In this document: one piece after another, positions 30,487-40,905 of the stretch
Layout of the letters: each line of letters starts with the position of its first letter
How positions within the stretch are numbered: the stretch's first letter is position 1
Origin: Tricholoma matsutake
Taxonomy: Eukaryota > Basidiomycota > Agaricomycetes > Agaricales > Tricholomataceae
Direction of reading: 5' to 3'
Length of the DNA: 64,000 bases
NCBI GenBank assembly: GCA_026075535.2
Contig: AP026544.2
Span: forward strand, 10,168,001 to 10,232,000
Translations under genes and position numbers: made by a program
The notes under the pieces: model-generated
Databases searched by the model: none
What the model saw: the letters and a program-made list of their open reading frames with translations, nothing else
Told to the model about the DNA's origin: nothing

Positions 30487-31005
30487 CCTCCAAAGTTTTT
30501 CCCACAACATTCTAGGGTGGCCAAATTTTTTGGGTAATTTTTCACAACATTGTGTACCTCTTTGGGGGTCTAAGAAGTAAAAATTAGATGGCTTAGTATG
30601 TAATCAATGACATAGAATCACATTTTGAGTGCTCTCAGGTACAGATATCCATGTGACAGATGAATTCCAAATAATAGACCCCTCCTGAAAATTATATGCT
30701 AAGTTTTTGATCCCCAAATTGTACCATAGAATGCTGCTGTTTACAGGGTTTTGCATAATAACTTGCAGTTGCAAATTTTTGACACATTATTTGGCACTGT
30801 TTAGACATCATATGCTGCCACTTTGAAAAATTGTCCCAAACCTCTTGTGCAGGTTGAGAGTGTTTGGAAGCTTTGACAATGTCCCCAGACACACTCTGCT
30901 TGCATTCGACCTATTGATGGGAGGAAATAATCTCAACTAGCATGACTGGCATGTTGGAATGTCCCAAGATCAATAGCCACAAACAAGTTCACTATTGCAG
31001 GTTTT
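30487..31005 (-). other. decayed transposon-like flank left of Copia-2
   Basis: No complete gene. A minus-strand frame (30692-30892) contains SKHSQPAQEVWDNFSKWQ and CQKFATASYYAKP. It and the block at 36.02-36.25 kb on the other side of Copia-2 probably belonged to one element split by the Copia, since the TATGC duplication joins them. Family not recognised. Confidence 0.35.
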
Positions 31006-31010
31006 TATGC

Positions 31011-31233
31011 TCTAACAGTGGCAGGGTATCCAGAACGAGAAGCTGGAAAGAATAACATAGTAACCTCAGTGGTGGGTAACAACACTGAGGTGTCGAGATA
31101 CGACTATGGGTGTTACATAGTAACGAGAATAGGGATAGTAATAAGTAAATGATAGAAAATGATACAATGTGATGATGAATAAATGAAGTACTGGGTATGA
31201 CGGGCATCACGGGGATGCTCGGATATAACGACA
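31011..31233 (-). repeat. Copia-2 3' LTR
   Basis: 223 bp. It carries the hairpin CCTCAGTG/CACTGAGG at 31064-31090, also found in the Copia-1 and decayed Copia LTRs. Confidence 0.9.
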
Positions 31234-31257
31234 CTCCCCCTTGAGATGGACGTGGGC

Positions 31258-34200
31258 TCAGAGAACTCCGAGGAGACTGCGGAACTTCTCGAACTTGAAA
31301 CGGGCAAGTGGCTTCGTGAAAACATCTGCGATCATGTCGTTGGTAGGGCAATATTGCAACACAATATGACCGTGGGAGACAGTTTGGCGGATGAAATGAA
31401 AATGAACGTCAATATGTTTGGTGCAGCCATGGAAGGTGGAATCTTTTGAGAGATGGATGGCACCCTGATTATCGCAATGAAGAGTAGTAGGAACTGTAAA
31501 AGGAAAAAATAGAAGAAAGTTCAGTAAGTAATTTATGAATCCAAATGATATCCTTTGAAGAATGGGTGAGGGCGACATATTCAGCCTCTGTGCTTGAAAG
31601 AGTGATGATCGGTTGTTTCTTTGAGCTCCAGGAAACGGCTCCGATACTGACAAAGAAGGCAAATCCAGAAATAGAGTGGCGATGGATTTGTGAAGCCCAA
31701 TCTGCATCTGAATACCCAGCGATAGCAGAGTGAGAACCCCCGAGAATGAGTTTGAAATTCTTTGTGCCAGACAAGTAATGAAAAATTCGAGTTACTGCTT
31801 GAAGATGGGTGGTGTGAGGTGCATCAAGGTACTGTGAAAGAGTGGAAACCGCAAATGCGATATCTGGACATGTCATGACGGTGGCATACATGAGGCAACC
31901 AATCATCTCACAAAACTTGGTTTTCTTGGCAGGAGTAAGTAGAGTGGGTGAAAGGTGGGGAGAATCGGGGTTGAGATCGAGTCCTACCTCCATCGGGGTG
32001 ACAGCTGTGCGAGCATTCTCAAGGCCGAAACGACCAAGAACTTGTTCAATATAAGCTTGCTGTCCCAATGAAAATGTACGGGCGGTGGTGTCTCGAGTGA
32101 TGCTGACTCCAAGTAGCCAGTTAATAGGTCCAAGGTCTGAGATTTCGAAGCATTTTGGAAGTTGCTTCTGAATCAGATTATTAGCGCTCTCGGTGGAATC
32201 AGCAATCACAGTAAAATCGTTGGTGGCAGTGGCAACGATTGTGTACTTGTTACCATCAAGTTTGTAGAACACGGCCTCGTCTGTAATGGAAACCGAATAC
32301 CCGAGATCAGTGAAAAACTTCTTCACCTCGGCGTACCAATCGTGAGCTCCCTGTTTTGACCCGTAAACTGATACGAGCCATTTGCAGACTACATTGGGCT
32401 TGTCCTTGAGTTCCAGTGGTAATTCGTGGAATTGATTGTATTTGGGAGGGAGTTCAGAGTACAAGGTGATATTGTCTTGTAGGCGGGAGTTGAGGTACAC
32501 ATTTTTCACATCACAATGATGGACAGTGGCACCTTTCTGAGCTGCAAACGATAGGAGGATTCGGAGTGTGGGTGCACGAACAGTTGGAGCAAAAGTTTCA
32601 ATGTAATCCACACCAAATTGCTGTTTGAAGCCCTTGATGACAAGACGAGCCTTGTAACGGACAATACTACCCATCTCATTATGTTTGCGGCAAAAGACAT
32701 AGCGGCTGGGAATGATATTGGCATTGCGAGGTGGAATGACAGGGATCCAGGCGTTGACTTTCTCCATTTGGACAAGTTCTGCGTCGATCGCATCAGTCCA
32801 AGCTGAACACTCATCGCCACCTAACGCCTCTGTCAAAGATGGTTCGTCTTCACTTATCACCATGGCCTGCTCCATTACTTCCCCAAACCACTCAGTTTCG
32901 TCTATATTCATCTCTACTCCCCCTGGTTCCAACAAACCTTCCTCTTCCACCACAAATGCTCCCTCGAAATCGGCAACTGTGGCATTAGTGCGTGACGTGG
33001 CAACGCGTTCATGTTTTCCACGGCCGTATTGAGTTTCTTCAAACTGGGGAAGGCCTTGAAGCGAGTTTCGCCTTACAGATCGTTGGTGTGGGGCAGGTAT
33101 TTGGGTACTCTGAGTTGCCTTTACGGCATCAGAGCTCTGATTTGTCTTTGTGACATCAGGTGCATTTTCGACGTTTTCGGGTTCAGGCGTCTCATTTGTT
33201 GCGTTTGGCACATTTTCGACAGGTGGTGAGGATTCTGGAATGCTTTGAGAGGTGTTGGATGGCTGTGGAAGGTCCAAATTGGTAAATATCTCGTACTCCC
33301 CTTCAATTGGAACTTCCTCAGGCTCTAATGCCTCATTCTCATTGAAATAAACATCCCTCTCGACACTGACTCAGTTCTTTCCTGGCCAGTAGATCCTGTA
33401 CCCTTTTGACTCACTGTCAATGCCCACGAAACAGCCCTCCTCGGCCCTCGACTCAAGTTTCCCAGCATTAAGTCGCTTCACCCACACCTTACTGCCCCAA
33501 GCCCGTACAGCTGATAAATCCGGTTTCTCCCCAGTTCCCATCTCATGTGGCGTCTTCATTTCAGGAAGTGCACGAGAGGGTACGCGGTTGCAGATCCACA
33601 CATGGTGACGGACCGCTTCTGCCCACAGGTTTTTTGGGAGACCTGCGGCTTCCATCATGGCTCAGGCACCTTCAATATGTGTTTGATTGGCTCGTTCGGC
33701 AGCTCCATTGGAAGCTGGGGAGTCATGAACAGTCAGGTGGCGAACTGTTCCAGCATTCTCGAGATGTTCGGTAAACTCTTTACTTGTGAATTCCCCCCCT
33801 CGATCACAGCCAAAAATTCATATCTGCCCACCTCTCTGGACCTTTACCCATGCTTCGTACTTCTTGTAGTCAGCGAAGGTCTCTGACTTCTGTCTCAAGA
33901 AGTAAACGAACTCCTCGTGGCTATGAAGATCTTGGAAGAGAGCATAGTATCGCTTGCCCCCTATTGATTGAACGGCAGCTGGTCCCCACTGATCTGATAT
34001 GACCTTATCACCATATGATTTGTATTCGGTCTTGCTCTCCTTCGGGAACGGTTTACGTGTTGCCTTTGCTTTGATGCAGGCCTCGCAAAATTCTGGCTTT
34101 GACATCATGTCAAGGTTAATGCCAGTTACCATCCCCTTTTCAACCATCCGCCGTAAGTCCTCATGATTGACATGCCCCATTCGTTTATGAAGCTCGCTTA

Positions 34201-35665
34201 TTGAGACTTGTTTAATAGCAGCGCTAGCAATATGTGCATATGGTGAAACTAGAGAGTGACTGACACGGTATAACCCTCGAACTTTGGGAATGCGACCGAT
34301 GATGTTTGACTTTGGGCTATGAATAACGCAGGTACCACCTTTAATGAAAAGTGAATATCCGGCTCGATCGACACAAGACATGGACATCAGGGTGAATGCC
34401 ATATGTGGTGAGTAGTATGCATTCTTCAGGGTAATTGGGGTCGGTTTCTGATCCCCGTTTGGTAGCTCAACCTGGATATCCCCTTTGCCAAGCGCGCTGA
34501 ATGTACGTCCATCTGCGGCTCTTATAGGCTTGGGGTTAACAAGTTCCTGATAATTTAGGAACTTTGAGCGATCAGGTGAAAAGTGACGACTGGCACCGCT
34601 ATCGAGGATTGTTCCAGCATGGTTGGAGATTGCATGGGCTTTGGAGTGAAAATCTGAGGTGCATACAAGGGCTGTTGGGTCGTCGGGGACATTATAGGTG
34701 AGCATAGCATAATTCTCTGGCTCGTCACTTGTAGGAGCACTCTCCGCAATGCTGGCGCTAGCTTGTTTACCACCTGTCTTCCACCAATCAGGAGCCTGAC
34801 CTTCTTTTCCTCCCCCTTTTGACCAGCACTGGTCCTTCATGTGTCCACGTCGGCCACAGTTTGTGTTCGTACACAGGATGTCATTCTTTGAGGACTTGTA
34901 ATTTCCACTCTTGGCCTTTGATGTAGCTGCAAGCATCGCAGCATTGGACTTGTTGATGCTGTCCTCGATCTCGGCTGATGTTGCCTCTTCAGTAAGATGC
35001 CAGATCACATCAGTAGGGGTGAGCTTCTTCCCCATTTGATGAGCTGTGGCACTGAGAGTCGTAAATAGGGTTTGGAATGATGGTGCAAGTGAGAGCGAGG
35101 TGCGAAGGTAGGACATGAAGGACTCATCGGATACCGGTGTATTCATCTCGGCTAACCATTCCCTTAGTTCTGTCATCTTGGCAATGTGATCCCTCATACT
35201 CTCCCCCTCAGCGTAGTGAGTGTTCTGAAGTTGCATAAGGAGGTTCGTTTCATACAGGCTGCCTCTGTCAGCATGGATTGACGCAACCTTCTTCCACATA
35301 GCTGCGGCATTGGACTCATTCTTGACCTGGAGGAATGTGGTGTTGTCAACAGTCCTGTATATGACCTTGCAAACAGCCACCTGCATCTGATCATAGCTAT
35401 CCTGTACTTCCTCATGCTTCTTGACTTCTTCGTCAGTGAGTGGAGCTAGGGAATTTCTCTTGTAGAAACTCCCATTACGCTCATCGAGTTCTTCCGGTTT
35501 GCGCGCGGTACCCAAAACATGTCGACGTAGTCCCTTCGATGTGAGGTAGTTCAAGACCCACTCAGAATACGTAGCCCAATTGGAACTGTCGCCTCGAAGT
35601 TTAGGAAGGGATTGAATTTGGTTATTGGAAGTCGAAGACATGTCGGATATATCTGCAGGGCCCAT
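31258..35665 (-). pseudogene. Copia-2 gag-pol polyprotein, interrupted
   Basis: A 615-codon open block (35665-33818) carries gag, the zinc knuckle CTNTNCGRRGHMKDQC, the protease box ILDSGASRHFSP, pre-integrase and the integrase start. It ends at a TGA where CGA would give Arg. Integrase resumes at 33658 and breaks again at a TGA near 33372. RT and RNase H are open from 33277 to 31469 (YKARLVIKGFKQQFG, CDVKNVYLN, KQGAHDWYAEVK, YSDADWAS, LSSTEAEYVALTH). A frameshift near 31500 moves the C-terminus (CDNQGAIHLSKDSTFHG through FRSLLGVL) to another frame ending at 31258. The RT active-site box reads ATNDFTVIADS: the first catalytic Asp is Asn, the opposite of Copia-1. Confidence 0.93.
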
Positions 35666-35669
35666 AACC

Positions 35670-35955
35670 TCTAACAGTGGCAGGGTATCCGGAACGAGAA
35701 GCTGGAAAGAATAATGTAGTAACCTCAGTGGTGGGTAACAACACTATATTGAATGTAGTAGTACCTGGAAAGAATAACGTAGTAACCTCAGTGGTGGGTA
35801 ACAACACTGAGGTGTCGAGATACGACTATGGGTGTTACATAGTAACGAGAATAGGGGTAGTAATAAGTAAATGATAGAAAATGATACAACGTGATGATGA
35901 ATAAATGAAGTACTGGGTATGACGGGCATCACGGGGATGCTCAGATATAACGACA
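35670..35955 (-). repeat. Copia-2 5' LTR with internal duplication
   Basis: 286 bp, that is 63 bp longer than the 3' LTR. The block GTAGTAACCTCAGTGGTGGG and its neighbours occur twice (about 35715 and 35775), so the 5' LTR has one and a half copies of the hairpin region. Confidence 0.88.
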
Positions 35956-35960
35956 TATGC

Positions 35961-36730
35961 AAAACTCAGTAATGCTGCCAGACTTCTCATGTTGCTTTCA
36001 GATGTTCAAATATGTTATAATACTATAGAAAAGATAAAATAAGATTGTGACAAATTCTGATAATAGCCCTGTTCCCATCATGATCTGGGCCATCCCCTGC
36101 AGAATGCAACACCAACCTCACACCAAAACTAACACACCAAACATGTTTAGCATGCCACTTGACATTTGGGATGTGTTTTCCCACCTCTGATCTGTGCTTT
36201 GTCAGTCTTGAGGACCTTCCAAATGTTAGGGTAAGCCTTGGAGAAGGCAAACAGTCAACCTAGTAGCAAATATTTCCATATTTGGCAAAGTTTACTTATT
36301 TTATTGCAGCTGATCGGTCCCATGTAACCTTAATATTTATATGGAATCAGACGCAGCGGAGTCAAATGCACTATTTTTCAAGATTTTACCAATTCTTTTA
36401 GGGGGGTGGCCAAATTTTTGAGGTACCTAACCCAAATTTTTTGAAATTGAGAAATTGGCTGGTGGAAATATCTTCATTAGGCTCTATTATAGATGTTTGA
36501 ATGGTTTTTGAGGCCACCAGATGTTTGTGCCAACCTCCAAAATTTGGTCACTAAAATTAGTTGACTTTGTTTGGCCGCAACTGTAGGCTGGACTAACCCT
36601 ACTATGTAATGAGGCACATATCTATATAACGAAATATGACATCATCGATGCTGGCGCTTCCCTCTTGTTTGCCCAGATGCCTTGCAAGCCACACAAAGCC
36701 ATTTCCATGGTTTTATCTCCAGCTCAACAC
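35961..36730 (-). other. decayed transposon-like flank right of Copia-2
   Basis: A minus-strand frame at 36023-36250 is open. Another frame reads MLNMFGVLVLV, then GMAQIMMGTGLL. The block may be continuous with 30487-31005 before the Copia insertion. There is no recognisable domain and many stops. Confidence 0.35.
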
Positions 36731-36739
36731 AACTAAGGT

Positions 36740-37868
36740 AGGGCACGGCACGGGTAACCCTCGGGTATATTCCCTCGTACCCTTACCCATACCCATGAAC
36801 ACCATACCCATGGGTTTCCACAGGTTACCCATGGTTATTTGGGAATTTCGAGAAGAATACATATTTTAATAGTAAATTAAGTTAATACAAACACCCTCGC
36901 TCGTGTTTGGAGTGAGAGAGGGGGTGGTGGACCTATTCTAATAAATAAATTACATTAAACTAGTATAGAAACCCCCCCCCCCCCCTCCACATTTCGAGTG
37001 AGGGAGGGGGTGGTGGTGCCTGTAGTCAATGAAAACAAAACAAAAAACCCCCCCTCTCACGTTTGGAGCAAGGGAGGGGGGTGGTGCCTGTAGTTGCCAA
37101 GAACAGAATGAGTAACCCCCCCACTCGCATTTGCAGCAAGAGAGGGGGGGGGGGGTGCTGCCTGTAGTTGTTGATCCCCAATTCCACCCCACAAGCAGTT
37201 GCTTGTGGCAGCAGTTGGGTCCTTGGGTCCTCCTCCTGGTCATTGTCATCATTCCACCCACTATCCACCCCACAAGCAGTTGTTCATGAGGCTGGGGCAG
37301 GTGGTGTGCCATCGTGACATGGCAGTGTTGGCGTGGGGTCATTCCATGTGAGCTCCTCATTCCAAGGGAATTCCAACCTATGAAATGAAAGAAACAAAAT
37401 AGTTAGTTTACAAAAAAAGAAATGAACAAAAAAAAAAACTTACCATGGGCCCAAATGGCGCAATCATGTCGTCTGGGCCTGGGTGATGTGGCACTGTTGG
37501 GTGTGTGTCGTTAGCTGTTATCATCCATTGTTATCAGTAGTTTAGAACCCGAAAAAGAAGAAACATAATCAATTAGTTTACAAAAAACAAGAAATGAAAC
37601 ACAAAAAAACTTACTATAGGCCCAAACAAATTTGTGTCATTTGGGCCATGCTATGGTGGTTGGATCGTCGTATAGTTTAGAAATAGACATGTTGTGAGTA
37701 TTCAACAAGGTCAGATGATTACTCACCTGACCAAAATCTGGGTACCAGCATACCCACACATACCTGTAACACCATGGAAAAGGGTATGGTGTTGCCTGGG
37801 CATGGCAATCCCATACCCATACCCATGACCAGAAACACACGGTGTTACCTGTACCCATGCCATGCCCT
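36740..37868. mobile_element. hAT-like non-autonomous element, about 1.13 kb
   Basis: The left end TAGGGCACGGCACGGGTAAC and the right end GTACCCATGCCATGCCCTA are inverted. AACTAAGGT occurs on both sides (36731-36739 and 37869-37877), which fits an 8-bp hAT duplication plus a shared end base. The ends resemble those of the MITE at 45951-46365 (TAGGGCAAGGCAGGGG). The inside holds a G/C-tract minisatellite and no transposase. Confidence 0.65.
36884..37170. repeat. G/C-tract minisatellite, about four units of roughly 60-70 bp
   Basis: Each unit has a run of C (6 to 14), CTC, a core like CGTTTGGAGCAAGGGAG, a run of G, and GGTGCCTGTAGTTG. Units are imperfect and differ mainly in homopolymer length. 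The facing C and G runs could form hairpins or quadruplex structures. Confidence 0.7.
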
Positions 37869-37877
37869 AACTAAGGT

Positions 37878-38265
37878 GATACTATATAATAAGATGAGTG
37901 ATATAAGCCACAAATATAACCAGAAAAGGTCAATTACCCATTCAGCCTAGCTCCTTACACTTAATAATTGCATTTGATGGCAACTTCAAAGAATTGACCA
38001 CCTCTCCACAGAGGCATCCATTCAAAATATTGAATACATGTTTTCTTGGGACCAATTTTTGCTTGGATCGCCCAGTTTCTTCAACAATTGCAGCATTCTC
38101 AGTGCTGGCAGCAACAGTTCCCTTGATTACTCAGATATCCTGTTGAGTTGGGCATATCATTGTCAGTGCCGGTCTGTTCAGTAGGTGGTCCCTGCAAGGT
38201 TTGAGGATCCTCATTTTCCTGCATATCCTTGTAAGTAATTGCTCTTCACAAGGTTTTGATAACAC
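37878..38265. other. no gene seen
   Basis: AT-rich stretch between the hAT-like element and a zinc-finger remnant. Weak minus-strand words (FQDLQGPPTEQTG-like) may extend that remnant. Nothing firm. Confidence 0.3.
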
Positions 38266-38953
38266 TCATGTGTCAATGGCCTGTGCAGGAGCCAATTGAT
38301 GGCTCTGAATGGGTCCTGAATGGCTGATTGTTGATGGAACTGCAGGTGCTTTTGGTCCTTTAAAATAGTTGATCAGGTTTGCATTCTTCTTCCTTCTATC
38401 CTTGTCACACTTTTCTTGAGCGTCTTTGCAGGCATCACTCACCTGATGGTGTTTTTCAAGATTGTTTAGCCCTGCACTTCCACATTTCACTTGTGTTCCA
38501 CAATCTGAACAAACAGCCTAACCATCCACTTTGAGGACAGCAAGCTGCATCCAATGTTAATGCTAGTTCAAAGTAAAACCAGTATTGTGCTGCCTACCTT
38601 CTTTTCAGGCTCCATTTCAACAAGAATTGCATGGAAATTGGAATTGTCAAATTTTTTCCACTTTGCAAATTGGTTGATCTGGCCTGATCACTATTGTATT
38701 TTAATTAAATTAGGGGCTTTTTTACTACCAAAGGACTTTGTTCATTTCCTATAGCTATGTACAACATCTGAGTAGTCATTATAGCCTTCAAAATCATGTT
38801 CCAAGACCTGTATATGGAGAGGTCCAAAAACTTTTTTGGGGGCCTTTGGCCAGGACTAACTAACTGGGTACCGGTCCAGGATTTTGATTCCTGAACCCCC
38901 TTGCATAATGATTCAATTTGCTGATGGCATAAGTTATGTAAATATGCAAACAA
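38266..38953 (-). pseudogene. transposon-associated zinc-finger gene remnant
   Basis: On the minus strand the translation near 38530-38266 reads CSDCGTQVKCGSAGLNNLEKHH, then DACKDAQEKCDKDRRKKNAN and LINYFKGPK. The C-x2-C...H-H spacing followed by a Lys-rich helix and a YFKGP-type motif resembles the BED-like finger genes repeated across agaricomycete genomes. A second frame at 38953-38705 (CHQQIESLCKGVQESK, then DLSIYRSWNMILKAIM) may be part of the same element. It is interrupted and its family is uncertain. Confidence 0.4.
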
Positions 38954-39202
38954 ATCTAATTATATACTAACATGGATACATTTGGATACATCTGGATATA
39001 CAACCATGGATACAGATACAACTATATCTGGATAAACTGTGACTATCCATACTCAACAAAATGAAATTGCTTTTGTGTGACTGATTTGGATTCCTACTGT
39101 TCTTAGATTCACATATTCTTTACTATTTCTGCAAAAATTTTCAGAGTAATACATATTGACAACATTTGCAATATAATCAAAACATTTCAACTTACCTCTC
39201 AA
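38954..39202. other. AT-rich spacer next to truncated Gypsy-B
   Basis: Contains short repeats of TGGATACA/GGATATACA near 38970-39050. No coding frame. It marks the 3' truncation point of the adjacent Gypsy copy. Confidence 0.4.
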
Positions 39203-40905
39203 TTACCTGAAGATCCAGAGGTACTGCTCCAAGGTCTGAATAAGTCGTTCCATCTGACCATCACCTTGTGGGTGATAACCAGAAGTGAAGTGGATCCGCA
39301 TGTAGAGTGCTTTTCCGAGGGAGTGGAAGAAATGGGAGATGAACTCAGATCCCCGGTTGCAAGTGACGTGTGATGGGATGCCATGCTTGGAGAAGACGTG
39401 GAGCATGAACAGATTGGCTAATTCTTGGGCTGTGATTTCATTGACAGTTGGGATGAAGATACCTTGTTTGGTGAGGTGGTCAATGATGACCAGGATAGCT
39501 GTGTGGCTGTTGGAGTCGGGTAGTTGCTCGATGAAATCCATGGAGATTGAGTTCCAAGGTCATTCCAAGACTGGAAGTTGCTTTAGGAACCTGTAGGGCT
39601 TGTGTTGAGGTGATTTGGATCGTTTGCAAGTGGTACAGGATTTGCAGAATTCCTGCATGAAGGTGTGGAGGTTTGGCCAGACATATTCCTGATGGACAGG
39701 CTGCTGGGTTTTGTTTTGTCTGAAGTGGCCAGAGAGGATATGATTGTGTTTGTACTGAAGGACCTTGAGGCGGAGATCCACGACGTCCAGAACATAAATC
39801 CAGTCGAAGTGGCAGAGAAGTCCTGCCTTGTCTATGGTCCAGTTGGGGTTGACAGGTGTCAGAAGATGTGCAGATGATAGGGGGTCAAGGGGTAAGGAGG
39901 TGCAGATGTCATGGTGAAGTTTCTCAACATCCATGATTACTGCTTGTCGAAGGATAGGTGTTGCAAGGTAGGTGGCACGAAGGGAAGAGGTGAGTTGTTC
40001 CTGTGTGAATACAGGTCAGAAGTTGGTCGGGTTTATGGAGGTGAAGTCACTATTTCCCCCTTTGCGGTAGATGTCCCAACATCTTGTGAGCGTGTCTGGC
40101 TTGGCCCCTAATTTTCTGGGATGAAAGTGGATAATGAGGTTGAGCTGTGAGAGGTACTCAGACCATCTGGCTTGATGGTGGGTGAGCAATTTAGTAGTGC
40201 TGAAGTACTCCAGATTTTTGTGGTCTGTGACCACATTGATCGGATTTGTGGAACCCTCGAAATATTTCCACCAATGCTTGAAAGCTTCAAAGATAGCTAG
40301 AAGTTCCTTGTTGTGTGTATCATAATTCAGTTTGGTGGGATTAAAGGAGTGGGAATGGAAAGTGACTGGATGGATTTCTCCATCCACAGTGTAAACCGAG
40401 AGGATAGCCACTAGGGTGTAGTCGGAAGCATTGGTTTTGAGTACCATTTGGGAGTCAGGTACCCATTGAGTTAAGATGGTGGCATGAGTGAATTCTTGTT
40501 TGAGCTTTTCAAAAGCATCATGGCACTTGGTGTGGATTTCTGCATCAAGCGGGTGAGTGGAATGACAATGTCTGAGTAGCTGTTGATGAAACGGCAGTAA
40601 AAGTTGCAGAAGCCTAAGAAGGATTGAATATCCTTAACTTTCCTAGGCTTGGGCCAGTTGAGCACAGTTTTGACTTGATCTTCTGACATCCATAGTCCAT
40701 CCGGTGAAAGAATGAAACCTAGATATTCCACGGTGTCTTTGTGGAACTCACATTTCTGTGGTGAAGTGTAAAGTCCATTCTTCCAGAGTCTCTGAAGAAC
40801 TTCCTTGATGTGAGCTCCATGCTGCAATTTGTTGTCAGAGTAGATTAGGATGTCATCGAGGTAGACAATGACACAGACATCCAGCATGTTGCTGAAGATG
40901 TCGTT
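39203..40905 (-). pseudogene. Gypsy-B: truncated chromovirus polymerase (RT to integrase)
   Basis: The minus strand reads from within RT (MNDIFSNMLDVCVIVYLDD, catalytic YLDD intact) through the connection (GFCNFYCRFINSYSDIV), RNase H (KTNASDYTLVAILS, with Asn for the first catalytic Asp), the HHCC zinc region (CTTCKRSK) and the integrase core (TAILVIIDHLTKQG, CNRGSEF, SGYHPQGDGQ). It stops at 39203 inside integrase. It is a close relative of the full-length plus-strand Gypsy-C, with many blocks identical over 20 or more residues. Both ends are truncated, and its 5' end abuts Gypsy-A within a few bases. Internal TAG/TAA/TGA codons show it is dead. Confidence 0.85.

Larger units (their letters stand above)
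31011..35955 (-). mobile_element. Copia-2 LTR retrotransposon (minus strand)
   Basis: The 3' LTR lies at 31011-31233 and the 5' LTR at 35670-35955 in window coordinates, flanked by the duplication TATGC at 31006-31010 and 35956-35960. Borders on the coding strand are TGTCGTTATATC to GTTAGA. The 5' LTR holds an extra 63-bp internal duplication. Otherwise about five substitutions separate the LTRs (by eye), so it is younger than Copia-1. The polypurine tract AAGGGGGAG precedes the 3' LTR. The primer-binding site GGTTATGGGCCC overlaps the gag ATG, as in Copia-1. Confidence 0.93.
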
